Below, piece after piece: positions 8,334 through 17,365 of a stretch of DNA of 62,007 bases (the first letter of the stretch is position 1; the number at the start of each line of letters is the position of its first letter). The stretch is from DASXRU01 sp039933315. Its GTDB lineage: Bacteria; Acidobacteriota; Blastocatellia; Pyrinomonadales; Pyrinomonadaceae. The position numbers were made by a program, and so were the translations under genes. The stretch lies in contig JBDTOI010000006.1 in the NCBI GenBank assembly GCA_039933315.1, positions 1 to 62,007 of the forward strand, in the 5' to 3' direction. The notes under the pieces were generated by a model. That model was not told where the DNA came from. It was given only the letters and a program-made list of their open reading frames with translations, and made no database searches.

Positions 8334-9104
8334 CTACTGAATCACAAAGACATCATCGCCCAGCGGCTGATTGACCTTGGCGGTCTTCACCTTGAACTCG
8401 GCAAAGTAAGCGCCCTGCGGCGTTTCAAATCTCTGCGTGAGTGTGTATGGCACCAAAATTCCATCCAATACCTTCATGTTCTTTTGTTCCACAGCGAAAA
8501 CACCGCCCTGGAAAGGCGCCGTGAACTGCATAACACGACCTGTAACCGCATCGACAAGGAAGTCGGTGGTAATACCTTCGCCTCCGCTGACACGGAAAGC
8601 TCGCTCCTTCTTCTTGTCCGGCAGGGCCGTGACGGTGTAGCCGGGCTGATCGAGTCTTGTTAATAGTCCCAGCCCAAACTTCGAGGGATTGAGCACGCTT
8701 AGATTCGGAATGGAGCTGTAACCCTGCTGACCATCGTAGATTTGCTTGAACTGGACAACAGGCGACTGCACATCCAGCCGGTAGCGAGCGCCGTCGCCGT
8801 AAACTATGACGAATTTGCCCGGCACCGATTGCGCGGAGTTGGGGGCGTATAAGTCCACATCGCCGATGAGCACGAGGCTCTTCATGTTGCGAAAGTTGTC
8901 GCCTCCCTGAGCGGCCAATGCGGCGCGCGCCAAATCCATTGGGGTGCTGGCAGCGGTGAGCACAACGTTTGCGCTGATCGGGGTTGTCGTGGCCGGCTTG
9001 CCATTTTCTGCCTTGCCGGCGGCTTGATCCTGAGCATAGGAAACAAACGCGCTGCCGGCTATCAGGCAGAGCGCGAAACTCAATTTGCCTACATTCATTC
9101 TCAT
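8334..9104 (-). CDS. Exported LolA-like / outer-membrane lipoprotein-sorting-like protein
   Basis: The product is 256 residues from ATG 9104, preceded by AAAGGA at a good distance. The frame is open further upstream but without signal-like sequence. A signal peptide (MRMNVGKLSFALCLIAGSAFVSYAQ) is followed by a low-complexity linker. The following domain (from about residue 55) has the feel of the LolA/LppX half-barrel: ARAALAAQGG, repeated beta hairpins such as GKFVIVYGDGARYRLDV, then DFLVDAVTGRVMQF and YAEFKVKTAKVNQPL-like strands. Its function is not assigned. It is the last gene of the cluster, 49 bp after the receptor gene, so it may act with the receptor in the periplasm. Confidence 0.7.
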   Translation of the reverse strand: MRMNVGKLSFALCLIAGSAFVSYAQDQAAGKAENGKPATTTPISANVVLTAASTPMDLARAALAAQGGDNFRNMKSLVLIGDVDLYAPNSAQSVPGKFVIVYGDGARYRLDVQSPVVQFKQIYDGQQGYSSIPNLSVLNPSKFGLGLLTRLDQPGYTVTALPDKKKERAFRVSGGEGITTDFLVDAVTGRVMQFTAPFQGGVFAVEQKNMKVLDGILVPYTLTQRFETPQGAYFAEFKVKTAKVNQPLGDDVFVIQ

Positions 9105-9153
9105 GTGAACAATCCTTTCGTTGATCCTTACCAGTGGGCTGGTAGCGCCTCGT

Positions 9154-12100
9154 TTAGAAATTAAATCTAACCTGCGCGCTGATTCGACGGTTTCCCGCAC
9201 CGGCTCCACCGCCGCCACCACCACCGCCGCCGAATCCGCCAAACCCTCCATTAAGACCGAGGGACTGGCCAAAGAACGACGAAGACAGATTGCCGGTAGG
9301 AGGCGCAAGATTCACCGTGTTGAGTAGATTCTGGAAGTTAATCGACAGTGTCAGGTTGTAGCGCTTTTCGGCTGAGGCACCTCCCCCGAGGCCCCCCGGT
9401 CCTACTCCTGGGATGCCACCTCCGCCCCCGCGCTGGCCGCCACCACCGCCACCGCCACCGCCCATCCCGCCAGTGGGAACAGGCACACGACCTCCGCCAC
9501 CACCACCGCCTCTGTCGCCGCCACCGCCCCTGCGATTAGCGGCATTAGCACTCTTAACCACACCGAACCCCCACGAGCGACTGACTCGCATATTTACGGA
9601 AAGGAAACCTGTGGCAACGCCGAAGTTCCGCGGGATGATTTCCTCCCCCGGCAGCGGCGTGAGGTTGAACTTCCCGAACGCGGTGCATCTGATATTCGGG
9701 CTGGCGCAATCTGCGCTCGCAGCAGCGAAGCTGGGCCGCTCGGTAAGCACCCGATCGAGATTTGAATCGATGCCCGTAACGATATTAAAAGGTGGAGCTG
9801 AAGAAGCGATGATAAACGGGTTAAGCGAGATCTTCCATGGCGCGTTGATGGTCCCGCTCAGGTTAAAGCGATGACGCACATCGCCACCACCGCGACCGTA
9901 TTCTCCGGTTAGATCGTATGAGTTTGCCGGGAAACCGCCACCCCCGTCAGTATCGTTTTGCGTCTTACTCAAAACATAACTGCCGTTGAGCGAGATAGCG
10001 GGGTTTAGCCGAGTATTGAAGCCGATGAACAACTGGTTCTGGTCGAACCGGCCGCTCGATTCGTACTGGTAGATATCTCCCAGGGTCGGATCCGGTCGAA
10101 TTCCCTGAGGCCGTGCCGGCGTTATAGTTCCCGGCAGCGGAGCGTTAATATCGCGGGCCCTGATGGCATGCTGAATATGAACGGAGAAGACGCCCGCGAA
10201 CATCGTGATCCGGTAAGGCAGCTGTCGCTCAACCTGTAGTCCCGCCAGGTACAAATTCGGAGCTTGAAGGTCCGGTGCGACCCGCCAGGTCGTTACGCGT
10301 CCGGAGGCACTAAGTGCGGCCAACGGCGGCACGTTCGGAAAAAGGTCCAGTGCGGTGGGCGTCGGCGGCACGAAAACCCCGTTAACGAAAAGAGGCTGTT
10401 CTGAAAGACTGAACTGTTGCTGGTTTACACCGTTGAATCGATTTGCCTGCAGCGTAAAGTTTTCACCGAAGCGATTGAAGAACACGCCACCGCCGCCGCG
10501 GATCACCGTCTTGGGCGGCTTCGCGCTGTTGCCGCCGCCGGGCGACCATGAGAAAGCCAGACGGGGCGCAAAATTAAACTTGCCGCCGATGTTGGTCTGG
10601 GTCTCGTAGCGCAGCCCAAAACTCAGAGTGAGATTCGGCTTCATGCGCCAATCGTCCTGTATGTAAAGTCCGACATCCGTTTGACTGACACTCGCTGAGG
10701 GTTCGCCTGCGTTAATGCCGAATTGGGAGGCGCCGCCGCCGAGCGCGCGGATTTGTAAATTCGTTAAACCCTGGCCCTGGAAGAGCACGGTCCGCCGGTA
10801 ACGCTCAATACTGGTGAGCAATACCGGTACCGGGTTTCCGTTCACCAGTACCAGGTTATTATTCGCATCGAGCTCCGGACCAAAGCCGCCGCTAAAAGTG
10901 TAAGTACCGCCAAAGTTGCTGGGGTTCACGTTATCGATGGTCACCCTGCGAATCCGACCGCCGAACTTTATGTTATGGGCGTTTTTTTGCCATTGAGTGA
11001 AGTTCTGCAACTCCCAACGCCGTTCGTCGTTAAGCAAATGCCCGACTTGTGAACCGCCGGAGATGAAAGCCGAACTGACATTGAGTGTCGGGATGGTGTT
11101 GTTTCCCAGGCTCTCATTTTTCTGAGTCACAAATTGAAGCCGCGTCTCATTGATTACTGTGGGACTGAGGACAGCCGTCTCGGTGAATTGCACCGTGTGT
11201 TGCGTGAAAGATGAATCGTAAGCGCGTTCGGGAAGCGAAAAACCATTGACGCCGTCATTCTGAGTTTTCGAATGGTTGTAGCTATAGCGCGCGACCAGTG
11301 TGTTCTTATCGTTTAGCGCATAGTCCATCCGGGGACTAAAGTTTATGTTACGGCGCGGTACAAGGATGCCCTGGCCAAACTGCACAATGTTTAAGTTGGT
11401 ATCCAGTATAGTGGCGCGCACCAACTCATTGTCGTCCGTTTCCCGCCGCTCGATGTCAAAGAAGAACGAAGCCTTGTTCTTTATCACCGGACCGCTCAGG
11501 TTGAAACCAAACTGGCGTAGCTGATAAGGAGCACGCTTGGGCGAGCTCGTAGCAAACGGGTTGCGCGAATTCAGGCTCTCATCGTTGAAGTTAAAGGATG
11601 CACTGCCCCGAATTTTATCTGTTCCGGGTTTCGTAAGAATGTTGATGCCGCCCGAGGGACGATCATTCTCAGCCGCGAACGGATTTTGATTGATGCGAAT
11701 CTCGCGAATGGATTCCTTTGGCGGCATGCGACCGCCGGAAAACCCGTCGATAGTAATTGTTCCGCCGTTAGGGCCCATAGATGGCCCGGCCAGCGCCTGC
11801 AATGCTGCCGCCAGCTCGTCAGGATCATCCGGCAACGCATCCAGATCTTTGCCTGACAACACTTGCTGATTCGCGTTGCCAGTAGGGTCGGTATTTATGG
11901 GTGTATCAGACTGAATGGTTACCTTCTGCTCTTCAATAGTCACTTTCAGGGTAAGGTTCGCTGACTGGCGTTGGCCTGCCCCGACCTGCACCTCAACCGC
12001 TTCAGAAATGCCAAAGCCGGTTGCCGTCCCGCTGACGGCGTATTTTCCCGGAGCCAGCCCGGTGAACGTGTAGACACCATCGTTATTCGTGGTGGCCGTT

Positions 12101-12282
12101 TTGGCTGTGCCGGAAGCATCGGTCAACGTTACCGTTGCCCCGACGACGACTGCGCCGAATTCGTCGTTAACCACGCCGCGCAGGCTGCCCCGACCCTGCT
12201 GGGCAAGGCCGATTGATCCCATGAGAGCCAACACCAGCATCAAGCCGAAGTTTCTGCCCAAATAACTTAAGATTAGTTTCAT
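9154..12282 (-). CDS. Oar-type TonB-dependent outer-membrane receptor with glycine-rich insertions
   Basis: The product is 1042 residues from ATG 12282, where a signal peptide begins (MKLILSYLGRNFGLMLVLALMGSIGLAQQ). A carboxypeptidase-regulatory-like beta domain (GSLRGVVNDEFGAVVVGATVTL to about residue 110) precedes the plug (about 120-225; ESIREIRINQNPFAAEND) and a long beta-barrel ending in aromatic RISAQVRFNF. This is the acidobacterial Oar/TonB family that imports or exports large ligands across the outer membrane. Late in the barrel are two glycine-rich stretches: one at about 905-960 coded by GGN repeats near 9380-9545, and a second near 9200-9245. These probably form extracellular loops. 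The substrate is unknown. No TonB-box can be assigned by eye. Confidence 0.93.
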   Translation of the reverse strand: MKLILSYLGRNFGLMLVLALMGSIGLAQQGRGSLRGVVNDEFGAVVVGATVTLTDASGTAKTATTNNDGVYTFTGLAPGKYAVSGTATGFGISEAVEVQVGAGQRQSANLTLKVTIEEQKVTIQSDTPINTDPTGNANQQVLSGKDLDALPDDPDELAAALQALAGPSMGPNGGTITIDGFSGGRMPPKESIREIRINQNPFAAENDRPSGGINILTKPGTDKIRGSASFNFNDESLNSRNPFATSSPKRAPYQLRQFGFNLSGPVIKNKASFFFDIERRETDDNELVRATILDTNLNIVQFGQGILVPRRNINFSPRMDYALNDKNTLVARYSYNHSKTQNDGVNGFSLPERAYDSSFTQHTVQFTETAVLSPTVINETRLQFVTQKNESLGNNTIPTLNVSSAFISGGSQVGHLLNDERRWELQNFTQWQKNAHNIKFGGRIRRVTIDNVNPSNFGGTYTFSGGFGPELDANNNLVLVNGNPVPVLLTSIERYRRTVLFQGQGLTNLQIRALGGGASQFGINAGEPSASVSQTDVGLYIQDDWRMKPNLTLSFGLRYETQTNIGGKFNFAPRLAFSWSPGGGNSAKPPKTVIRGGGGVFFNRFGENFTLQANRFNGVNQQQFSLSEQPLFVNGVFVPPTPTALDLFPNVPPLAALSASGRVTTWRVAPDLQAPNLYLAGLQVERQLPYRITMFAGVFSVHIQHAIRARDINAPLPGTITPARPQGIRPDPTLGDIYQYESSGRFDQNQLFIGFNTRLNPAISLNGSYVLSKTQNDTDGGGGFPANSYDLTGEYGRGGGDVRHRFNLSGTINAPWKISLNPFIIASSAPPFNIVTGIDSNLDRVLTERPSFAAASADCASPNIRCTAFGKFNLTPLPGEEIIPRNFGVATGFLSVNMRVSRSWGFGVVKSANAANRRGGGGDRGGGGGGGRVPVPTGGMGGGGGGGGGQRGGGGGIPGVGPGGLGGGASAEKRYNLTLSINFQNLLNTVNLAPPTGNLSSSFFGQSLGLNGGFGGFGGGGGGGGGAGAGNRRISAQVRFNF

Positions 12283-12414
12283 GACGTTTCTCGATCCGCG
12301 ATCCAACAACTGAGAGGGGGCCTGAAAAACCAGGGAAGCTGAAACAAAATGGAGCGCCCCAATAAAATACCGTGACTGATAAATAAGTCCTGAACGTTTG
12401 GCCTTAAACAGATA

Positions 12415-13647
12415 CTAAGGCCCGATACTTCCGAAGAATCCAATTCCGCCACCGCCACCGCCGCCCGCTGCCGCAGCGCCACCGCCTGGTGCGCCTCCTT
12501 GCGGCTGTCTTGCTGCCAGAAGGTTTAGCAGTGTGTCCGCGCCGGTTATCATGGTGATGGCCGTCAAACGCACCGGATCAGCGCCGGTTGTACTGGAGAC
12601 GATAATCGTGTCCCCCACCTTTAAGTCCGCAATGCTGATGGTTGGCAGTTGTTCCAGCATCGCCTGAATATTTCCGCCGCCACCGCCCATACGCATGCCG
12701 CCTCCGGGTCCCCCACCCTGGGCAGGTCTTGCTCCCGGTTGCCCCGGCGTACTTCCCTGTCCTCCGGCTCCCGGGGCAGGTGCAGCGCCACCTGGGCCAC
12801 CAGGACCGCCACCCATCATCATGGCGGCGATGTCCGAGGGAAAGCGGCGAAGCACCGCGTCCTGTTTGATAACGACTGTTAGAGGATTTTTGGTTTGCAG
12901 TTCATTGATCTTAACTTCGCCGGTCGCGGCATCGATTGCCGTTACAACTCCACCCACCGTGCGAAAGGAACCGGTCACTACTTTCTCCGCGGTAAAATGC
13001 GTGCCGTCAGCACTTTTTTCCCCAAGTGCCCGGAGTTGGTCGCCGACCTTCAGCTCAGATAACGAACTCGGCTTCGCGTCGCTGAACCTAATCGAATCAG
13101 GCGCGTAACGCAGCATCTTGAGCTTGTCTGAGACCGGAATAATGACCGGTTGCTGGCCCATCATTGAGCGCGTGGTGACAGTAATTTCCCTGGTGGTGGG
13201 ATTCAGGGCACTGACAGTGCCCAGAATGCCGCGCTGGCGCCATTCAGCGCGCTCTTTCTCTTGCTTCTTCGCAATGTCTGACTGGCTGACAACGATGACC
13301 GTCTGGGCCGGCACCGACTTGCGATCTTCCGCTACGTAGCCTCGAGCATAGACGCCATCCCCGGCCGTGATGTCTGTCAAAGCAATCTTGACGGCCTTGG
13401 TGCGATCAGTCTCGCCCGGTGGCATGCGCTCGTAGGTCGTTTTTTCGCTGACCTTAACGGTGACAATCGATCCCGCATCGGTTTTGACGATCAGCTGTCC
13501 GGCGGGGCCGTTAACCTCAGTCACTTTGCCGTAGACTCTGGTGGAGGTGACTGCCGGATCCCCGCCCTGTGCGGGCTGGACAGTCTGGGCCGATACAATC
13601 ACGCCGGCAATAATGATGGCCAAAGCGCAGGAAATTACTCTAATCAT
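12415..13647 (-). CDS. Exported DUF5666-like beta-repeat protein with glycine-rich tail
   Basis: The product is 410 residues with a clear signal peptide (MIRVISCALAIIIAGVIVSAQ). The body is a series of related beta modules of the DUF5666 kind, each carrying a phrase such as GKVTEVNGPAGQLIVKTDAG, GTVSALNPTTREITVTTR or GVVTAIDAATGEVKINELQ, followed by KVGD-like turns. From about residue 290 the sequence becomes Gly/Pro/Ala-rich (GGPGGPGGAAPAPG and similar), and the extreme C-terminus is again poly-Gly. It is probably secreted to the periplasm or surface. It lies 132 bp upstream of the receptor gene on the same strand, and the shared glycine tracts suggest that the two products work at the same place. 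Confidence 0.75.
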   Translation of the reverse strand: MIRVISCALAIIIAGVIVSAQTVQPAQGGDPAVTSTRVYGKVTEVNGPAGQLIVKTDAGSIVTVKVSEKTTYERMPPGETDRTKAVKIALTDITAGDGVYARGYVAEDRKSVPAQTVIVVSQSDIAKKQEKERAEWRQRGILGTVSALNPTTREITVTTRSMMGQQPVIIPVSDKLKMLRYAPDSIRFSDAKPSSLSELKVGDQLRALGEKSADGTHFTAEKVVTGSFRTVGGVVTAIDAATGEVKINELQTKNPLTVVIKQDAVLRRFPSDIAAMMMGGGPGGPGGAAPAPGAGGQGSTPGQPGARPAQGGGPGGGMRMGGGGGNIQAMLEQLPTISIADLKVGDTIIVSSTTGADPVRLTAITMITGADTLLNLLAARQPQGGAPGGGAAAAGGGGGGGIGFFGSIGP

Positions 13648-13999
13648 TGTGCATGTTCCTTTTTCTTAAACTATTGCCGGGCCGGAGTCGGCAGTCTTCT
13701 GGATTACTCTCTCAGCTATATAACGACGGAGCGATCGCTATTGTTACGCTCACGCAGCGAGGAATGTTCTAACTAAAACTTCCTAAACCCAGCGGCTTCC
13801 GGCCGGCGCAAGCTAGCATAGATTCCAAATAACTGCGTGCGGTTGCAGCGAGATCGGACAAACAAGTATTTGATATAAAGCCGGAAGGCCATGCTTTCAC
13901 GCCGCCACGCGGTGAAAGTTCCCCAACGAAACACACTCCTTCTTTTCTTAGACGTAATCGGTACTCAGTTGGTTACAAGATTCTTAGCCGTGTCCGGAT
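13648..13999. other. 352-bp intergenic region; no gene seen, one weak ECF-type promoter candidate
   Basis: I see no coding signal here. On the minus strand, GGAACTT (13916-13922) is followed after 16-17 bases by TGAAA (13895-13899), resembling a sigma-E-like -35/-10 pair that would read into the DUF5666/receptor cluster with a leader of about 240 bases. An ECF sigma factor is encoded 2 kb upstream, which makes the idea attractive, but the match is only suggestive. Confidence 0.3.
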
Positions 14000-14983
14000 T
14001 CAGGTGTTTTCCTGGCGTTTCCAGACTATTCGGTAGCGGGCCGTGAGGGCCAGCCCCAGGCTTATGATAAGCAGCCCCGAAATGACAACAGGCCACACGT
14101 ATGGGAGGGAGGAAAGTAGGATCCAGAAGCTTACGCCCAGTAGCAGGGCTATGGATTCGGACTGAGCTCGTTTCGCAAATAGTTTTCGCTGCAACCAGCG
14201 TCCGGTAGCCGCAAAAACCACTACCCGTCCAAACAACGTGGCAACGATCAAGAGCAACAGCGCCATTATGCCGACCAGCACACTCACCGGTGCCGGCAAT
14301 AACCAGAGGCAAAAAGGCACTCCCGCGGCGATCACCACGGCGCCCAATATTCCGATCAGAGCCACTCGCAGACTGGTCAACTGTAAGCGGGCAATAGCAC
14401 GACTGACTGTGCTGGGCATCGCCGCCGTCACAGCCAGGGACACAACAAACCAGAAGAGCACGGCTAACAAGCGCCAGCCCACAAATTTTGCTGACAAAGC
14501 CGGACTTAGTAACGTGCTCGGCTCTCGCATGGCCTTACGCAGCTGATCCTCGTAACCCGCATACATGATTGTGGCTTTCTGCGGATCGCGCCCCGGAGCC
14601 GCTTTGCCGTGATGGTAGGTGCCGCCCACCACTATCACATCGCCGCTAATGCGCGACCCATCACGCTGAATAACCGAACCTCCAACAGCAGCGACGTCGC
14701 CTTCCACCGTACCCTCGACAAAGACGTCACCGCCAAAAGCAATTGCGCCCTGCTTAACGGTGCCGACTATGCGCAGTGACCTGCCCATGCCGAAGACAGT
14801 ACTGTCACTGGTGCCTTCGATCACCAGCGCCGACTTGTCATCGGGCCATCCCTCTGTATTTGTCTGAGCACTTATGGCGCCCACTGCCAGGAGTAAGACG
14901 CAGACGGCGGTGACTATCTTCAGGGCGGCGAGGCTGTCAGAAAGGCTGGGCGGCGGTGCGAGCGTAACCTCACTCAAGATCAT
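14000..14983 (-). CDS. Bactofilin-like polymer-forming membrane protein
   Basis: The product is 327 residues. A hydrophobic N-terminal segment (about 21-40) acts as signal or anchor. A short right-handed beta-helix-like region follows at about 50-125, with hydrophobic repeats such as LRIVGTVKQGAIAFGGDVFVEGTVEGDVAAVGGSV cut at turns; this matches the polymer-forming DUF583/bactofilin type. The second half has four or so membrane helices (about 170-310). The protein probably sits in the inner membrane with the beta domain outside. It follows the sigma/anti-sigma pair by 30 bp and is likely part of the same transcript, so it may respond to the envelope signal that the pair senses. Confidence 0.75.
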   Translation of the reverse strand: MILSEVTLAPPPSLSDSLAALKIVTAVCVLLLAVGAISAQTNTEGWPDDKSALVIEGTSDSTVFGMGRSLRIVGTVKQGAIAFGGDVFVEGTVEGDVAAVGGSVIQRDGSRISGDVIVVGGTYHHGKAAPGRDPQKATIMYAGYEDQLRKAMREPSTLLSPALSAKFVGWRLLAVLFWFVVSLAVTAAMPSTVSRAIARLQLTSLRVALIGILGAVVIAAGVPFCLWLLPAPVSVLVGIMALLLLIVATLFGRVVVFAATGRWLQRKLFAKRAQSESIALLLGVSFWILLSSLPYVWPVVISGLLIISLGLALTARYRIVWKRQENT

Positions 14984-15013
14984 TGACTGAAAGATGCGAA
15001 TGTTACGTAACCT

Positions 15014-15601
15014 CTATTCAACGATTTGGGTGCGATGGTAGCGGGAAATAAGACGAGGCAGCAGAGCAAGCGCGATCAAAAAGAGCAGCAGGATAGACAA
15101 CCCAAGCAGGCGCGATTCAAAAACAAAACTCCGAGTCAGCATCTTAAAAATAACCGCCAGCCCGGAGCTGGCCTGGTAAGTGGCCTCCCATAAGAAATGG
15201 GAAAAACTCTGTGCGGCCCGAACGATTGAGCGTGCCGGCGCCCAGACTGCTTCGGCCGAGGCAGCGCCCAGCAATGCAAACGATAATGCCGCCAGTACCA
15301 GACTCACGTGCAGAGCCCGTCGTCGCTCACGCGGGTTGCGCATTCCCCGCATATCACTCTCAGCGTGAGCGGCCACCACTCGGGCAAAATCTCTTGGTAA
15401 CACCAGGGAATTTATGTCGTTCAGCGCCACATCGAGATCGCAGAGCAGTTGCCGCTGCCTTAGTAGCTCAGCCGCACACTCCTTGCAGGACCTGTGATGT
15501 TCTTCGAACAGTTCACGGGCGCGCCCTTCCAGCTCATCGTCGAGATACGCGGCGACGTCTTCGGCCAGACATTCGTTTTTAGGATTGTTGACGTCGCCCA
15601 T
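15014..15601 (-). CDS. Zinc-finger anti-sigma factor (single-span membrane protein)
   Basis: The product is 195 residues. The N-terminal domain has the anti-sigma zinc-binding pattern H-x3-C-x2-C (HHRSCKECAAELLRQ, about 32-46), which holds an ECF sigma factor inactive. Membrane-compatible segments occur near 104-122 (VSLVLAALSFALLGAASAE) and 160-185 (LLGLSILLLFLIALALLPRL), so the protein is membrane anchored. It lies 21 bp after the ECF sigma gene on the same strand, the standard arrangement for such pairs. The activating signal is unknown. Confidence 0.88.
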   Translation of the reverse strand: MGDVNNPKNECLAEDVAAYLDDELEGRARELFEEHHRSCKECAAELLRQRQLLCDLDVALNDINSLVLPRDFARVVAAHAESDMRGMRNPRERRRALHVSLVLAALSFALLGAASAEAVWAPARSIVRAAQSFSHFLWEATYQASSGLAVIFKMLTRSFVFESRLLGLSILLLFLIALALLPRLISRYHRTQIVE

Positions 15602-15622
15602 AGACTTCTTGATTTCTGCGGA

Positions 15623-16231
15623 TCAGTGACCCGTAATGCCTCGCTGCACGAACTGCTGCCGCATGACTTCGCGGGCCCGAAACAGACGGTTCTTTACGGT
15701 CCCTAACGGCAACCCGGTCACTTCCACAATCTCGTCATAACTAAGGTCGTGTGAGTGTCGCAGCAGGATCAGTTCCCGGTAAGGCGCCGGCAACTTTTGC
15801 ACAACCATTTCGATTTCCGTCCGGCGCTCTTTGCTCTCGCTCTCCTGCTCGGGAGTAGGCCTGCCACTGTCGATGGGAATCTCACGCTGGTCGGAGTCTC
15901 CGCTAACCAGGGCCTGCTCTCGCACGGCGTGGCGGCGCAAATGATCAACCGCAGCGTTGTGCGCAATCTTGTAAATCCAGGTCGAGAATTTGAATTCGGG
16001 CCGATAGCGGGCCAGGGACCGGTAAACCTTGATGAAGACTTCCTGAGTAAGATCGAGCGCGACTTCATAGTTGCCGACCATGCGATACACGTAAGCACTG
16101 ATAGGCCGTTGATAGCGACGCACCAGCTCTTCAAAGCTATCTTCGCGACCGGCAATGGCCGTGGAGACCAACTCGCCGTCCGCCAGGGCGCTGCAGTTAT
16201 TCAATGAAATTGGAGACGCAGTTATGTCCAT
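15623..16231 (-). CDS. ECF-family RNA polymerase sigma factor
   Basis: The product is 202 residues from ATG 16231, preceded by GGAG four bases upstream. The frame is open to 16315 but that extension is not family-like. Region 2 is at about 30-100 (FEELVRRYQRPISAYVYRMVGN, DLTQEVFIKVYRSL, STWIYKIAHNAAVDHLRR). Region 4 is at about 145-195 (LPAPYRELILLRHSHDLSYDEIVEVTGLPLGTVKNRLFRAR). It should direct RNA polymerase to promoters of the GGAACTT/CGTC class. The downstream zinc-finger gene is its probable antagonist. Confidence 0.93.
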   Translation of the reverse strand: MDITASPISLNNCSALADGELVSTAIAGREDSFEELVRRYQRPISAYVYRMVGNYEVALDLTQEVFIKVYRSLARYRPEFKFSTWIYKIAHNAAVDHLRRHAVREQALVSGDSDQREIPIDSGRPTPEQESESKERRTEIEMVVQKLPAPYRELILLRHSHDLSYDEIVEVTGLPLGTVKNRLFRAREVMRQQFVQRGITGH

Positions 16232-16337
16232 AATGCTCCGATGGTACGTTCGCCATACAGCAAAAGTTTCAGACCGCCGCAGAGCCCCTGGCGCTACTGG
16301 CAGGGCCTTGCTCAACCAACGGCCGGGTATCCTTCGC

Positions 16338-17288
16338 CTAGGACCAGGCGAGCGTCGCCAATCCCGCGGGCGCTGCTATCCGGTCGAAGCTAAGATCACC
16401 CTGCGGCAAGGCCAGTCCTACCTGCGATGCGTCGAGTGCACGAATATCTGTTCTTAGGGTTTCATTAACGACGTCTGCGACACGCTCCTTGCTCAGCCCG
16501 TCTCCCACCACGAGGAGCCTGGCAATTGCAGGCGCCTCTACTGCGCTCGCATTGGAGCCGCCTCGATCCCGGTAAAAAAGCAAAACGCGATAAAGCTCGT
16601 CATCACAGTCGTCTGGTTCGCATAAAACTGAACGCATGAGAAATGGTTGATTGTCGCGCAGGAAAACCGCTGTAAATCCCTGATCGTGCGAAGTCAGGAG
16701 GAGCGCGTCTCCGCGATTGCCGTTACTTACCAACCAGCGTTCTTCCCCGATGTGACGCGGCAGGACCAAACCGGCCTTCCACCCTAACCTGGCGAAGACA
16801 GCCTCATACTCCTGCAGGACTGACACGCGAACACCGGTCGCGACATAACGGGCCCTTCCCTGCGCGTCCGAAGCCAGCGGCTGGCGCGCAACCCGCAACT
16901 CATCAACCGGCACACCAAAGCCGCGTTCCAATTTCCATTGAATAATCTCATCGAGCTCTCGACGGGAGCCGACGGCGCTTTCCAGATTCAGGATGATTGT
17001 GCGGGCGGCTGATTCCGGCAGGGTCACAGACAGCTTGCGTTGTTTCAGCAATCCCGCATTAGTAACCAGATCTGCCAGCGCTTCGACCAGCGCGGCTCCG
17101 TCGGAAATGTTCGGCTCGTCGAAACTGGGATGAATCAAATCCGGAGCCAGCGTTACGGTAGCCGCCCGGCGCAGGGTGTATGCCTGCCGGCCGCGTTCAA
17201 GCTGCACCACCGAGGCAGCCCCCTTTTCGAGACCTACGGCAACCGCGGGAAACCGCGGGTTTAAGAGTTTCTCAAAAGGTTTCGGCAT
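16338..17288 (-). CDS. PilM/GspL-like actin-fold assembly protein
   Basis: The product is 316 residues. It has the PilM-type layout: an N-terminal strand pair VAVGLEKGAASVVQLERG, VTLPESAARTIILNLE, LDEIIQWKLERGFGVPVDELRVA, and a long nucleotide-fold core with QGFTAVFLRDNQPFLMRSV. PilM is a cytoplasmic actin-like component that links the inner-membrane platform to the rest of a type IV pilus; GspL has an equivalent role in type II secretion. No membrane helix is visible, which favours the PilM form. It lies 77 bp after the second pseudopilin gene. PilN, PilO and PilP partners are not in this window. Confidence 0.75.
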   Translation of the reverse strand: MPKPFEKLLNPRFPAVAVGLEKGAASVVQLERGRQAYTLRRAATVTLAPDLIHPSFDEPNISDGAALVEALADLVTNAGLLKQRKLSVTLPESAARTIILNLESAVGSRRELDEIIQWKLERGFGVPVDELRVARQPLASDAQGRARYVATGVRVSVLQEYEAVFARLGWKAGLVLPRHIGEERWLVSNGNRGDALLLTSHDQGFTAVFLRDNQPFLMRSVLCEPDDCDDELYRVLLFYRDRGGSNASAVEAPAIARLLVVGDGLSKERVADVVNETLRTDIRALDASQVGLALPQGDLSFDRIAAPAGLATLAWS

Positions 17289-17365
17289 TACGGTCCGGAT
17301 CTTAAGTTCGATACTGTTCTGGCAGCAGGGTCGCGTGCGGCGAGCGCAAAAGGAGTATCAGAGAT

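Noticed and set aside
9413..9874. Poly-proline plus-strand frame opposite the TonB-dependent receptor
   Set aside because: The proline run is only the antisense of the GGN glycine codons of the receptor.
16243..16270. Possible autoregulated ECF promoter (GAAACTT, 15 bases, CGTA) just upstream of the sigma factor gene
   Set aside because: Transcription would start at or inside the ribosome site (GGAG at 16236-16239), leaving no usable leader, so the match is probably chance.
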